A stretch of 64,000 nt of DNA from Prevotella sp. (GCA_017623655.1 JAGAON010000009.1:327541-391540); one strand, 5' to 3'. Positions 8,038 through 17,347 are shown, counted from the first letter of the stretch. Numbers and translations are program-made. The notes: generated from the letters alone by a model not told the origin.

Positions 8038-8859
8038 TTATTTCCTTACATAAACCATCAGCTTTGAGGCATAGTCCAAAACCTCCGGGTCGTTATATGC
8101 GCCCATGTTCTGAGGCTTCACCACGCACGCCCACTTGTCAACGTCTCCCTTGAATTTTCCGAAAGCGTTTACATAAGCCTTCGGCTCGCGGTTGAACGTG
8201 ATGTATGAGTTGTCAAGGCTTTCCTTGATTTGCTCACGTGTCAGGCTGTTGTCCTCGTCAATCCTGAAATAGTTCTTGATTTCGAAGGTTATGCCGTCCT
8301 TGTAGTATTTGCGTATGGCTTTCAGGGCGGTGCTGTTGATGCCTACGGTAGATACCTCGATGCCGTTTTCCCTGTATCTGATGGTGAGTGTGATTTTCTG
8401 GCCGCCCACTGTGTTTGACACTTCCTCCACGTCCTCCTTGTATTTGAAGTCTTTATGGGTCTTTACAATCATCATGTCGTCCTGCTGACAGTAATACTTC
8501 ACGTCGATAGGCATGAAGACCGTCACGTCAGTGGTGTCGCGCACATGAATGGAGAGGTGTGACTCTTTCCAGTCGCCGTCCTCCTTGGCGTCATTCAGGG
8601 CAAGGTTCACCTCTACGGAGCCGCCCAGTTCGCTTATCTCTACGGGAGTGTTGTCAACCAGAACGATGTTCTCGTCCAACGGCTTTGTGATGTCCTGACC
8701 GTTTGACGTGAAGAGGACAACAGGCTTCTGCTGCGGTGTAAGTTCCACGACGGCAGGCTCCTGTGCTGTCTGCACGTCATTGCCGGTATCGTCACTTGAA
8801 CATGATGTCATGCCAAACGCAAGGGCAAATGCCGCAAAATAAAATAAGTTCTTTTTCAT
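8038..8859 (-). CDS. Putative lipoprotein, function unknown
   Basis: The 273-residue protein starts with a lipoprotein signal (MKKNLFYFAAFALAFGMTSC), with the acylated cysteine near residue 20, and an acidic stretch follows (SSDDTGND). It is therefore probably anchored in the cell envelope, possibly surface-exposed as is common for Bacteroidetes lipoproteins with acidic residues after the cysteine. The rest is polar and beta-rich in appearance, with no transmembrane segment and no catalytic motif I recognise. It stands alone on the minus strand between two repeat-bearing gaps. I do not recognise the family. Confidence 0.75.
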   Translation of the reverse strand: MKKNLFYFAAFALAFGMTSCSSDDTGNDVQTAQEPAVVELTPQQKPVVLFTSNGQDITKPLDENIVLVDNTPVEISELGGSVEVNLALNDAKEDGDWKESHLSIHVRDTTDVTVFMPIDVKYYCQQDDMMIVKTHKDFKYKEDVEEVSNTVGGQKITLTIRYRENGIEVSTVGINSTALKAIRKYYKDGITFEIKNYFRIDEDNSLTREQIKESLDNSYITFNREPKAYVNAFGKFKGDVDKWACVVKPQNMGAYNDPEVLDYASKLMVYVRK

Positions 8860-9158
8860 CTTGATGATTAAGTTTTGATAAATATGTGAATAATAACTGT
8901 TTCCGCTCTTGCCTTTTTGATATGTATGCGGGCGTTTTCCGTACAGTATGTTATCGTAAAAAGAATCTGTGCATATCTGCCAAACGCATTCTTAACACTG
9001 TAATTCTGATGTGCAAAAGTACCTTTTTCTATTTGATTATGAAAGAAAAACGCGCAGAAAAGCCTCCCCTCATCATAAAGTTCTGCACTTTACCCCCCCG
9101 ACTGACATATTGGAGCGGCGGGTGTTGTCATGACAATGCCCGGAACGGGCTGCCGCAA
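8860..9158. other. Intergenic stretch without a supported gene
   Basis: About 300 bases upstream of the lipoprotein gene. It is AT-rich near the gene and should hold its promoter, but I cannot pick one -7 box with confidence. No RNA gene or conserved motif is visible. Confidence 0.5.
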
Positions 9159-9242
9159 TGTAGAGACGATGTAGTACATCGTCTCCGTTCCTGCATCACC
9201 AAACCTTTGTGTATTGAGACGATGTGATACATCATCTCTACA
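9159..9242. repeat. Paired GAGACGATG palindromes (REP/BIME-like), copy 2
   Basis: Two palindromes (TGTAGAGACGATG...CATCGTCTCC and TTGAGACGATG...CATCATCTCTACA) are separated by about 25 nt. They are the same type as those at 1170-1252 and 38249-38333, with scattered mismatches. Confidence 0.85.
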
Positions 9243-9319
9243 TTTCTGCTGCGAAGTGCCTACTTAAGTGTTACTGTTGAAAGTTCAATGTAACTTCTAT
9301 TCCGCTACCAACAAGATAC

Positions 9320-9363
9320 AAAAAACATCGTTCCCGCATCACAATCATGATGCGGGAACGATG
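9320..9363 (-). terminator. Rho-independent terminator of maf
   Basis: A perfect 16-bp stem (CATCGTTCCCGCATCA with its complement at 9348-9363) closes a 6-nt loop. Read on the minus strand it is followed by TTTTTT. It lies 27 nt after the maf stop codon. Confidence 0.9.
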
Positions 9364-9389
9364 TATATATACCTTATATATAATGTGTC

Positions 9390-9950
9390 TTACATTTGTT
9401 TTAGCTCCTCGTATATCCTTTGCACGGGCAGCCCCATGACGTTATAGTAGCTGCCGCTGATGCCTGTGATGCCGATATAGCCTATCCATTCCTGTATTCC
9501 GTATGCTCCGGCCTTGTCCAGAGGATGGTATCGGCGTATGTAATGCCATATCTCCTCATCGGAGAGGGACTTGAACGTCACGTCGGTACGTACCGAGAAG
9601 TGCCGTTGCGCAGTGGCCGTGGTGAGGCATACGCCTGTATAGACCTGATGCGTATGCCCGCTCAGCTCGCGTAACATACGGTAGGCATCCTGCTCGTCGG
9701 CGGGTTTTCCCATGATGTCGTTACCGAGTACCACCACGGTGTCGGCCGTAAGCACGATGTTGTCGGTGCCGACAAGGCTTCCGCGGTACGGCTCCGCCTT
9801 CTTTACGGAGATGTATTCCGCTATCTCACAGGCGGGAAGCGTGTCCGGATAAGACTCGTCTATGCCTTGTATCACAAGCACCTTGAACGGTATTCCCAGT
9901 CCTTCAAGGAGTTCCTTGCGGCGGGGGGAGTTGGAACTTAATATCAACAT
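9390..9950 (-). CDS. maf: Maf family nucleoside triphosphate pyrophosphatase
   Basis: The 186-residue protein belongs to the Maf/YhdE family, which hydrolyses dTTP, UTP or modified nucleotides to monophosphate and pyrophosphate. The opening MLILSSNSPRRKELLEGLG holds the family SxSPRR motif. ADTVV near residue 70 and the GKP segment after it form the substrate pocket, and DKAGAYGIQE is the conserved C-terminal motif. The frame stays open for 40 more codons upstream, but those codons lie in the GC-rich inverted repeat, so the ATG at 9950 is the sensible start. It follows maeB on the same strand and ends at a strong terminator. Confidence 0.93.
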   Translation of the reverse strand: MLILSSNSPRRKELLEGLGIPFKVLVIQGIDESYPDTLPACEIAEYISVKKAEPYRGSLVGTDNIVLTADTVVVLGNDIMGKPADEQDAYRMLRELSGHTHQVYTGVCLTTATAQRHFSVRTDVTFKSLSDEEIWHYIRRYHPLDKAGAYGIQEWIGYIGITGISGSYYNVMGLPVQRIYEELKQM

Positions 9951-9957
9951 AGCAAAA

Positions 9958-10139
9958 GCCCCCTCCCCGTCCCTCCCCGAGGGGAGGGTGAAGAGATGGG
10001 GGATATTTAGTGTTTCTTGGATTTGGCCTTTACCCGTCAAGCGGTCTTTGCCGCTTGAACACCCCGGCAAGTTCCTCTACTTGCCGGCCGTTTGTGGTGT
10101 CTCCCCACCCTCCCCCACGGGGAGGGACGGGGTGGGGGC
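9958..10139. repeat. GC-rich inverted-repeat element between maeB and maf
   Basis: Arms of about 33 nt (9959-9991 and 10106-10139) contain CCCCGTCCCTCCCC and its complement and match with few mismatches. The 115-nt interior holds two further hairpins, CAAGCGG...CCGCTTG and CCGGCAAG...CTTGCCGG. The right arm abuts the maeB stop codon, so the element would be transcribed with maeB. Confidence 0.8.
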
Positions 10140-10140
10140 A

Positions 10141-12426
10141 TTACTTCTTCTTCAGTTTCTCAACGTAGGCGTCAATCACCGCCACTGCCGTGATATTGAC
10201 AACGTCACGCACGCTGGCGTCGAAGTCGGTGAAGTGGACAGGCTTGTTGAGACCCATCTGGATAGGACCGATGACCTCTGTCTCCGGAGAGAACTGCTGA
10301 ATCAGCTTGTATGCGGAGTTGGCGGCTGCAAGATCGGTGAAGACCATGGAGTTGACAACCTCGTTGTGCAGACGGAGGAACGGATATTTCTCGTCGCGGC
10401 GCTCGTGGTCAAGAGCGAGATCGACGCTCATCTCTCCGTCTATCTTAAGGTCGGGATATTCCTCCTGCATCTCTTTCACCACCTCAGACATAAGGCGTGG
10501 CGAGCCAGTCTTGTCAACACCGAAGTTGGAGTAGGAAATCATGGCTATCTTAGGCTCGTCGTTGAAGAAGCGGATGGTGTCGGCCGTAAGGCGCGCTATG
10601 TCCTTCAACGTCTCCTTGTCAGGCGACGGATTGACCAGAGTGTCGGCTATGTAGTATGTCCCTCGCTTTGAGTTGAGGATGTGGACAGTGCCGAAGTGCT
10701 GGTACTCCGGGCGTATGCCGATAATCTCCTTGGCGGCCTTGATGGTGTTGGAGAACTTCGTATATACGCCGGTAATGAACGCATCGGCGTCTCCTGCCTC
10801 CACCATCATCATGCCAAAGTAGTTGCGCTCGAACATCTTGTCGTTGGCTTCCTCGAAGTTGTAGCCCTCGCGGCAACGCTTGTCGGCAAGATACTTGGCG
10901 TAGCGTTCGCGTCTTTCACGCTCGCGGTCGTGGCGGAGGTTGACGATTTCCACGCCTTCAAGGTTCAGGTCCAGTTCCTGCGCCTTCTTCTCTATTATCT
11001 CTTCATTGCCGAGAAGGATAGGTTGGCAGAGGCCTTCTTCCTTTGCCTGCACGGCAGCCTTTATCATTGTGGGGTGCAATCCCTCCGCGAACACCACGCG
11101 CTGTGGGTGCTTACGGGCCGTCTCATACAGTTTCTGCGTGACGCTTGTCTCGTGTCCCATGCGCAGACGGAGCGTGCGTTTGTACTCTTCCCAGTCCGTA
11201 ATCTCCTTGCGTGCCACGCCACTCTCGATGGCAGCCTTTGCCACTGCCGCCGAGACTTCTGTTATAAGGCGCGGGTCAACGGGCTTCGGAATGAAGTAAG
11301 CGGGACCGAATGAGAGGTTGTTGACCTTATATACTTGGTTGACAACGTCAGGGATAGGCTGCTTTGCGAGGTCGGCGATGGCGTGAACGGCGGCAAGTTT
11401 CATCTCTTCGTTTATCGCTTTGGCGCTGACATCAAGCGCACCGCGGAAGATGTAGGGGAAACCTATGACGTTGTTGATTTGGTTCGGATAGTCGGAACGG
11501 CCTGTTGACATAAGCACATCGGGCCTGCTGGCCATGGCGTCCTCGTAAGAAATCTCCGGAACCGGATTGGCAAGGGCGAACACTATGGGCTGGTCGGCCA
11601 TCGAACGGATCATGTCCTTGGTAACAACATTACCCTTTGACAGTCCGAGGAACACGTCTGCGCCTTTCATTGCCTCCTCAAGCGTGTGGACATCACGGCG
11701 GTCTGTGGCAAAGAACTTCTTTTGTTCCGTCAGGTTGGGGCGGTCAGAAGTGATTACACCCTTTGAGTCGAGCATGAGAATGTTCTCTCTTTTCGCTCCG
11801 AGTGCAACGTACAGCTTGGTGCAGGAGATAGCCGCAGCACCGGCGCCGTTGACCACAATCTTTACGTTCTCTATCTTCTTGCCGTTCACTTGCAGGGCGT
11901 TGACGAGGCCGGCAGATGATATTATGGCCGTGCCATGCTGGTCATCGTGCATCACCGGAATGTCAAGCGTCTTCTTCAAGCGGTCCTCTATGTAGAAGCA
12001 CTCAGGCGCTTTGATGTCCTCAAGGTTTATTCCTCCGAAGGTGGGAGCAATCTTTTCCACCGCCTCGCAGAACTTTTCAGGGTCTTTTTCGGCCACTTCT
12101 ATATCGAAAACGTCAATGCCTCCGTATATCTTGAACAGCAGTCCCTTTCCTTCCATCACCGGTTTGCCTGACATTGCGCCTATGTCGCCGAGGCCAAGCA
12201 CCGCCGTGCCGTTTGAGATGACGGCCACAAGGTTGCCTTTGTCCGTGTATTTGTAAACGTTGTCGGGATTGTCCTGTATTTCAAGACATGGGAAAGCTAC
12301 ACCCGGTGAGTATGCAAGACTGAGATCAGTTTGCGTGTGGTAAGGCTTGGTTGGCATCACCTCGATTTTTCCGGGGCGGCCGTTTTTGTGGTATTCAAGG
12401 GCCGCTTCTTTTGTAATAGTTGCCAT
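10141..12426 (-). CDS. maeB: NADP-dependent malic enzyme with phosphotransacetylase-like domain
   Basis: The 761-residue protein is the large MaeB form of malic enzyme, which converts malate to pyruvate and CO2 with reduction of NAD(P). Residues 1 to about 410 form the malic enzyme part: SPGVAFPCLEI, the catalytic YTDKGNLVAVISNGTAVLG region, the metal-binding GGINLEDIKAPECF segment, and the nucleotide-binding loop VNGAGAAAIS. Residues from about 430 resemble phosphate acetyltransferase (GRPLL-like beginnings, then GMMMVEAGDADAFITGVYTKF). In MaeB enzymes this domain acts mainly in acetyl-CoA regulation. The length is normal for the family. It lies 60 nt downstream of radA on the same strand. 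Confidence 0.95.
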   Translation of the reverse strand: MATITKEAALEYHKNGRPGKIEVMPTKPYHTQTDLSLAYSPGVAFPCLEIQDNPDNVYKYTDKGNLVAVISNGTAVLGLGDIGAMSGKPVMEGKGLLFKIYGGIDVFDIEVAEKDPEKFCEAVEKIAPTFGGINLEDIKAPECFYIEDRLKKTLDIPVMHDDQHGTAIISSAGLVNALQVNGKKIENVKIVVNGAGAAAISCTKLYVALGAKRENILMLDSKGVITSDRPNLTEQKKFFATDRRDVHTLEEAMKGADVFLGLSKGNVVTKDMIRSMADQPIVFALANPVPEISYEDAMASRPDVLMSTGRSDYPNQINNVIGFPYIFRGALDVSAKAINEEMKLAAVHAIADLAKQPIPDVVNQVYKVNNLSFGPAYFIPKPVDPRLITEVSAAVAKAAIESGVARKEITDWEEYKRTLRLRMGHETSVTQKLYETARKHPQRVVFAEGLHPTMIKAAVQAKEEGLCQPILLGNEEIIEKKAQELDLNLEGVEIVNLRHDRERERRERYAKYLADKRCREGYNFEEANDKMFERNYFGMMMVEAGDADAFITGVYTKFSNTIKAAKEIIGIRPEYQHFGTVHILNSKRGTYYIADTLVNPSPDKETLKDIARLTADTIRFFNDEPKIAMISYSNFGVDKTGSPRLMSEVVKEMQEEYPDLKIDGEMSVDLALDHERRDEKYPFLRLHNEVVNSMVFTDLAAANSAYKLIQQFSPETEVIGPIQMGLNKPVHFTDFDASVRDVVNITAVAVIDAYVEKLKKK

Positions 12427-12486
12427 AAGAGTTTGTAATATTATGTTTGTTTTGTCTGTTTGTCGTTTATCCTGCTTCGTAAATGT

Positions 12487-13920
12487 TTATCCGAATAGTT
12501 CTCTGATAGCCTCTTCCACCTTTCTTGCGGTATGCAGCTTGATGGCATATTGCTTGCCTTTCAGTGCGTTGACGTTGCGTTTCGGGATTATTATGTCACT
12601 GAATCCGAGTTTCTCCGCTTCCTGAATACGTTGTTCTATGCGGCTTACCGGCCTCACTTCGCCGCTCAATCCCACCTCACCGCACATACACCAGCCCCCG
12701 TCTATGGGCATATCGAGGTTGCTGGATATGACGGCCGCTATGACACTCAAATCCATTGCCATGTCAGTTACCTTCAAACCACCGGCTATATTGAGGAAGA
12801 CATCCTTCTGCATGAGTTTGAATCCCACTCTCTTCTCAAGCACGGCCAATAGCATATTGAGCCTCCTTTGGTCAAAACCTGTGGCTGATCGCTGCGGAGT
12901 ACCATACGCCGCAGATGACACCAGAGCCTGTGTCTCCACGAGAAAAGGCCTCATTCCCTCCACGGCGGCACTTATCGCTATGCCGCTCATGCCCTCCCTG
13001 TCGTCGCCAAGCAACAGTTCCGACGGGTTGATGACCGGTCGCAGGCCGTTCTGAAGCATCTCGTATATACCCAATTCAGCAGTTGAGCCGAAACGGTTTT
13101 TAGCACTTCGCAGTATGCGGTATATGCCTTGGCGGTCTCCTTCGAACTGAATCACCGCGTCAACGATATGCTCCAGTATCTTAGGTCCGGCTATTGTCCC
13201 CTCTTTCGTAATGTGACCGATGAGTATTACGGGCACTCCGCTGGCCTTGGCGAATCTCAACAGCGCGGAAGCACATTCCCTTATCTGCGTGATGCTGCCC
13301 GGAGCTGAATCTACGGTCTCCGTCTCCATGGTCTGTATGGAGTCAACTATGATAAGTTCCGGTGCGCACTCCCTTATCTGGTCGAACACCTTTTCGATGG
13401 AAGTCTCGCACAATATCAGCACTTTGTCGTTCCTTGCGCCCTCTATTCTGTCCGCCCTCATGCGCAGCTGGTGGGCACTTTCCTCTCCGCTTACATACAG
13501 AACCTCCGTCGGTTCCATCCTCATTATGGTCTGAAGGGTCAGCGTACTCTTGCCTATTCCCGGGTCTCCGCCCAGCAACACGATGCTTCCCGGCACCAGT
13601 CCTCCACCCAATACGCGGTTCAGCTCGCTGTCATTCATGTCCATCCGCGGCTCATTCTTTGTGGAAATGTCACCCAGCCGCAACGCTCCACCCCGTGTAT
13701 TGCCGCGTGTACTGCTTGCTATTCCGCCGCCCATGGCACCGGTCCGTCTTGCGACAGACACCTCTTTGGCCGCCGCCCTTGCGCTTTGCTGTCCGCTGTC
13801 ACCGGCTATCCGTATCTCGCGAAACGTGTTCCACTGGTTGCAGGAGGGGCACTTCCCGATCCATTTGGCCGACTCCTGTCCGCAGTTGTCACATACGTAT
13901 GCCGTTTTATCCTTTGCCAT
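12487..13920 (-). CDS. radA: DNA repair protein RadA
   Basis: The 477-residue RadA (Sms) protein is a RecA-like ATPase that extends branches during homologous recombination. The N-terminal zinc finger has CDNCGQESAKWIGKCPSCNQ (four cysteines). The ATPase core has the Walker A loop GGDPGIGKST and Walker B LIIVDSIQ. The RadA-specific KNRFGS motif appears as SAKNRFGSTAELGIYEM. The C-terminal Lon-like domain carries GLSGEVRPVSRIEQR. There is an insertion rich in Ala and Gly between the finger and the ATPase core. A clear -7 box lies 20 nt upstream. Confidence 0.97.
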   Translation of the reverse strand: MAKDKTAYVCDNCGQESAKWIGKCPSCNQWNTFREIRIAGDSGQQSARAAAKEVSVARRTGAMGGGIASSTRGNTRGGALRLGDISTKNEPRMDMNDSELNRVLGGGLVPGSIVLLGGDPGIGKSTLTLQTIMRMEPTEVLYVSGEESAHQLRMRADRIEGARNDKVLILCETSIEKVFDQIRECAPELIIVDSIQTMETETVDSAPGSITQIRECASALLRFAKASGVPVILIGHITKEGTIAGPKILEHIVDAVIQFEGDRQGIYRILRSAKNRFGSTAELGIYEMLQNGLRPVINPSELLLGDDREGMSGIAISAAVEGMRPFLVETQALVSSAAYGTPQRSATGFDQRRLNMLLAVLEKRVGFKLMQKDVFLNIAGGLKVTDMAMDLSVIAAVISSNLDMPIDGGWCMCGEVGLSGEVRPVSRIEQRIQEAEKLGFSDIIIPKRNVNALKGKQYAIKLHTARKVEEAIRELFG

Positions 13921-13939
13921 AGTTCATGAATATACGTTG

Positions 13940-13947
13940 CAAAGTTA
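13940..13947 (-). promoter_or_regulatory. -7 box of the radA promoter
   Basis: TAACTTTG on the minus strand, followed by C, matches the Bacteroidetes -7 element and lies 20 nt before the radA start codon. Confidence 0.6.
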
Positions 13948-14042
13948 CTAATTTTTATTTGTATAGAGAAACAAACCATGGAAAAAGTCCGATTTTTTGG
14001 TTAAAATACGTTGTGCCTTAGCTCCATATCACCATTATTTAT

Positions 14043-14050
14043 TAACTTTG
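14043..14050 (+). promoter_or_regulatory. -7 box upstream of the solute-binding lipoprotein gene
   Basis: TAACTTTG at 14043-14050 matches the -7 element. The start codon is only 8 nt after it, so the message would have almost no leader. Confidence 0.6.
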
Positions 14051-14057
14051 CGGTCAA

Positions 14058-14858
14058 ATGAAAAGTATTCTTTACAGCATTATATGCCTGCTGCTTTCCC
14101 CGCTGTTCCTTTGCTGTCAGAGCGAGGAGGAGGCCCGTCGCCTGTCCAAGGCGGAGCGTTTGCGTCTTTGGCGGGAAGACTCCGCCGCGCTGAAGATAGG
14201 CGTTCTGCCAACGGAAGACTGTCTTCCGATAATCGTCGCCAAGGAGTTACGGTTGTATGACACGCTTGGCGTGAGCGTACACCTGCGCCGTTACAGAGCC
14301 ATGAGCGAGTGCCGGTTTGCCTTGGAACACTCGATGGTGGAGGGAGCGGTCATCGATTCCACCCTGATGGCCACGCTTAATACCGGCGAGGCATGGCTGC
14401 AAAACGGCCTTTCCACCGGGATGACGTGGCAATTCCTTACCGCCAAGAAGGCGAGGATAAGCCGACTGGAACAGCTTAGCGACAAGATTATAGCGGCGGA
14501 CAGCCATGGCGAGTCCCGCCGTCTGGCCGAATCGGCCATCGATTCGCTGCTGAAAAAGAACCAGTTGGTGTTCATTGTCCAAGTGGAAGACCTTGACATA
14601 CGTCTCGATATGCTCAATTCCGGCAATGTTGACGCCGCTCTCCTGCCGGAACCGTTCGCCACCAAGGCCCGGAAACACGGCGCAAAGGTGATAGACCGGG
14701 TGCGTTCAAGACCCGCCGGCGTGCTGGCCATGAGGACAAAAGCCATGCAGGACACGGCGAGAAAGCGCCAGTACGGGCTTTTTCTCAAAGCGGTAGCCAT
14801 AGCAAAGGACTCCATCCGGCAGTATGGCACAAAACATTACACAAAGTATCTGGAATGA
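14058..14858 (+). CDS. Solute-binding-like lipoprotein (NMT1/SsuA-like fold)
   Basis: The 266-residue protein starts with a lipoprotein signal (MKSILYSIICLLLSPLFLCC). It then resembles periplasmic binding proteins of the nitrate/sulfonate/thiamine-precursor type: KIGVLPTEDCLPIIVAKELRLYDTLGVSVHLRRY, a middle segment with IIAADSHGESRRL, and VDAALLPEPFATKARKHG. No ABC permease or ATPase lies beside it. Its stop overlaps the start of a large TPR gene by four bases (ATGA), so the two are translationally coupled. The ligand is unknown. The ATG is chosen because the signal peptide begins there. Confidence 0.78.
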   Translation: MKSILYSIICLLLSPLFLCCQSEEEARRLSKAERLRLWREDSAALKIGVLPTEDCLPIIVAKELRLYDTLGVSVHLRRYRAMSECRFALEHSMVEGAVIDSTLMATLNTGEAWLQNGLSTGMTWQFLTAKKARISRLEQLSDKIIAADSHGESRRLAESAIDSLLKKNQLVFIVQVEDLDIRLDMLNSGNVDAALLPEPFATKARKHGAKVIDRVRSRPAGVLAMRTKAMQDTARKRQYGLFLKAVAIAKDSIRQYGTKHYTKYLE

Positions 14859-17011
14859 TTACGGAACTGTTGAATAAAGGTCATGTCTCAAAGGCGTTGG
14901 CGGAACTGCGTAAACGCTCCGCCTCTTATCCGGGCGAAGGCTTCGGCGACCGTCTTGACGCGTTGCAGACAGAGTTCAAATACATGAGTGATTTCATGCT
15001 GCAAGGCTACAAGGACGAGAAGCGTGCGTCGCTGTTTCAGGAGTTGTTGCAACGCATTGCCGACCTCGACTATGACCTTCAAGTGCGGGAGACGCTTTGC
15101 GAGAACCCGTATCTCCAAGGTATTGTCAAGACACTTCGCGCTACCGACCGCTCGGCGGAGAGCCTTCAGGACATGATTCTTGCGCCATTGACTCCGCAAG
15201 AACATTACAAGAACCTCTCCACCTGTTTCCTGTCGTTGCTCACGTCAGGCCATTGGCGGCAAAAACAAGCCGACGAGTGGAGCGCGTTCATATCCTCTCC
15301 AAAGACCAATCCCATCGATGCCGCCACGCTGACGGCGGCCGTTACGCTGTCGGCAATATACCATTACTCTTACTACAAAGCCCTGTGCCTCGCCAACATA
15401 TACGTGTTGTGCGAGCGTGAAGAGGTGCGCCAGCGCGCTTTTGTGGGCTGTCTGCTCGCCGTCAGCGAGGCGGACGAGCCGCAAGACGGGCGATTTTCCA
15501 CATTACTCAACATCCTCCTCGCCGACGAGGAAGACCGCAAATCGCTCATAGAAACACAGGTACAGATGGCGGCGTGCGCCAATGCCGAGGCCGACAGCAC
15601 CGAAATCAACCGCAATATCATGCCCGGCCTTCTGCGCAACCAGCCCTTCCGCTTCACCAAAGACGGCATAGTGGAGAAAGAAGAGGAGAACGACTGCATC
15701 AATCTTGATGCCGACGAGCGCAGGATGGAGGCTGTGGCGGAAGGTGTGAACAAGATGATTCAGATGCAGAAAAACGGCTCTGACGTCTTTTTCGGCGGTT
15801 TCCGCCAGATGAAACGCTTTCCGTTCTTTTACCAGATAGCCAACTGGCTCATGCCGTTTGACATCAACCACCCCGACATAGGGCGTGAAGTCAAGTCGTT
15901 ACAGGGCAGTGAATTTGTAGGTAAGGTCACCGAGCGCGGGCCTTTCTGCAACTCCGACAAATACTCGTTCGTCATCGCCATGGCCGGCGTCATGGGGCAG
16001 CTGCCGGAGGATATGCGCAAGATGATGGAGGAAGGCGAGGTCGGGCCGCTCGGAATGCAGGACACGTCATACGCCACACCCTCACCTTCCCTGCTGCGCT
16101 TGCAGTATCTTCAGGACCTTTACCGCTTCTTCCGCCTCAGTCCGTTAGGCTCATCGCTGCGCAACCCCTTTGTCCATGTGCCGCAATACCGCCTTTGGAC
16201 CGTAACCGGCGACAGCCTGTCCGACGCTGACCGCAAGACGATTTTCAACCTGATGCTGCGTGACGCGAGTCTTTGGGACAGTCCGGCGGACTCCGGCGGC
16301 GAGCCGTCAACGGCCTCATCCGCGGCCATTCATCCGGCCGACCTCATCCTTTCCGGTTTTGAAAACAAGGAGGGCTTCGACTATCTGTCGTGTCATGCCG
16401 GCTGCATGATGCGCCGCAAGCGTTACAAGGAGGCCATTGACGCATACTCCAAGTGTCTGCTTTCCAAACCGGAAGACCCCGTACTGATGCGCGGCATGGC
16501 GCGAGCCTGCTACGGCGGGGGCGAATATGCCAAGGCGGCGTTCTACTTCGACGCCCTGCACACGCTCTTCCCCAAGCGCATCTCGTATGTGCTGAACTAC
16601 TCGATGGCCATGGTCATGGACGGAGCGGCGGACAGTGTTGTGAACGAGATGTACAAGCTCGAATACGAGAATCCTGACAACGCCATGGTGAAGAACACCC
16701 TCGGCTGGGTGCTGTTGCACGCCCGCAAGGCGGAGCAGGCTCTTTCCGTCTATGAAAAACTGACGGATTCAAAGACCGCAAACGGCGACTTCGCCGTTAC
16801 GCTAAACGCCTTCTACGCCTGCCTCGCCAACGAAAAGGCGGAGCAGGGAGTGGAGATGCTCAGGCAATACTGTGACGGTCTTGACGCCGGACAGCACAAG
16901 GCGTTCCCCGATATGCTTGCCGACGCGATGGAGGAGGACGCGCATCTGCTTGAAATATACGGCGTATGCCGTGCGGAGAAGGGCATTATATTATCGCAGT
17001 TTGATTATTAA
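14855..17011 (+). CDS. Large tetratricopeptide-repeat protein, function unknown
   Basis: The 718-residue protein has no signal peptide and is probably cytoplasmic. The C-terminal third holds TPR-like helix pairs, for example residues around 515-640 with RRKRYKEAIDAYSKCLLSKP and ACYGGGEYAKAAFYFDALH, followed by NTLGWVLLHARKAEQALSVY. The N-terminal two thirds are helical and unfamiliar to me. The gene is coupled by a four-base overlap to the solute-binding-like lipoprotein, so the two probably act together. TPR arrays bind partner proteins, and nothing here points to a catalytic role. Confidence 0.75.
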   Translation: MITELLNKGHVSKALAELRKRSASYPGEGFGDRLDALQTEFKYMSDFMLQGYKDEKRASLFQELLQRIADLDYDLQVRETLCENPYLQGIVKTLRATDRSAESLQDMILAPLTPQEHYKNLSTCFLSLLTSGHWRQKQADEWSAFISSPKTNPIDAATLTAAVTLSAIYHYSYYKALCLANIYVLCEREEVRQRAFVGCLLAVSEADEPQDGRFSTLLNILLADEEDRKSLIETQVQMAACANAEADSTEINRNIMPGLLRNQPFRFTKDGIVEKEEENDCINLDADERRMEAVAEGVNKMIQMQKNGSDVFFGGFRQMKRFPFFYQIANWLMPFDINHPDIGREVKSLQGSEFVGKVTERGPFCNSDKYSFVIAMAGVMGQLPEDMRKMMEEGEVGPLGMQDTSYATPSPSLLRLQYLQDLYRFFRLSPLGSSLRNPFVHVPQYRLWTVTGDSLSDADRKTIFNLMLRDASLWDSPADSGGEPSTASSAAIHPADLILSGFENKEGFDYLSCHAGCMMRRKRYKEAIDAYSKCLLSKPEDPVLMRGMARACYGGGEYAKAAFYFDALHTLFPKRISYVLNYSMAMVMDGAADSVVNEMYKLEYENPDNAMVKNTLGWVLLHARKAEQALSVYEKLTDSKTANGDFAVTLNAFYACLANEKAEQGVEMLRQYCDGLDAGQHKAFPDMLADAMEEDAHLLEIYGVCRAEKGIILSQFDY

Positions 17012-17261
17012 CGTAATCCGATTTCCATTTCCTGTGCCGATTTTGTAGTGCAAGCCATTTTATTGTCCGTTTGTGGATGGCGTACAAAATAAATCCGACG
17101 AACCCCGAAGGGGTTTACCGCCAGTTATTTCGTTTTTTATACATAGCCTCCGCACACGAAAACAGGCGGCTGCCATGAGACAATGTCCCGCATCGTCTCT
17201 GCAAACGGACGGACATACGGCAAACGGAGACGGTATGATAATGGTACGGTCTGTACTTATC
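17012..17261. other. Intergenic stretch with a degenerate palindrome remnant
   Basis: Between the TPR gene and the his promoter. It holds a small hairpin GAACCCCGAAGGGGTT near 17100-17115 and one remnant of the GAGACGATG palindrome at about 17177-17201. No gene is supported. Confidence 0.55.
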
Positions 17262-17307
17262 AAATGTCACAAAAACAGCAGTTTTTTGTGACATTTTGCT
17301 TTTTTTA
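17262..17307 (+). terminator. Hairpin with T-run just upstream of the hisH promoter
   Basis: AAATGTCACAAAAA (17262-17275) pairs with TTTTTGTGACATTT (17283-17296) around a short loop; TGCTTTTTTT follows. It would insulate the his operon from upstream transcription. Confidence 0.7.
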
Positions 17308-17315
17308 TCCCATAA

Positions 17316-17347
17316 TTTGGCGTTGTCGAAAAAACTTAGTAACTTTG
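17316..17347 (+). promoter_or_regulatory. Promoter of the hisH-A-F-I-E operon
   Basis: TTTG at 17316-17319 and TAACTTTG at 17340-17347 are 20 bp apart, a good match to the Bacteroidetes -33/-7 promoter. The start codon is at 17375. Confidence 0.75.

Noticed and set aside
9951-10070. Extended start for maf (40 more residues)
   Set aside because: The extra codons come from the GC-rich inverted repeat, and the family begins at MLILSSNSP.
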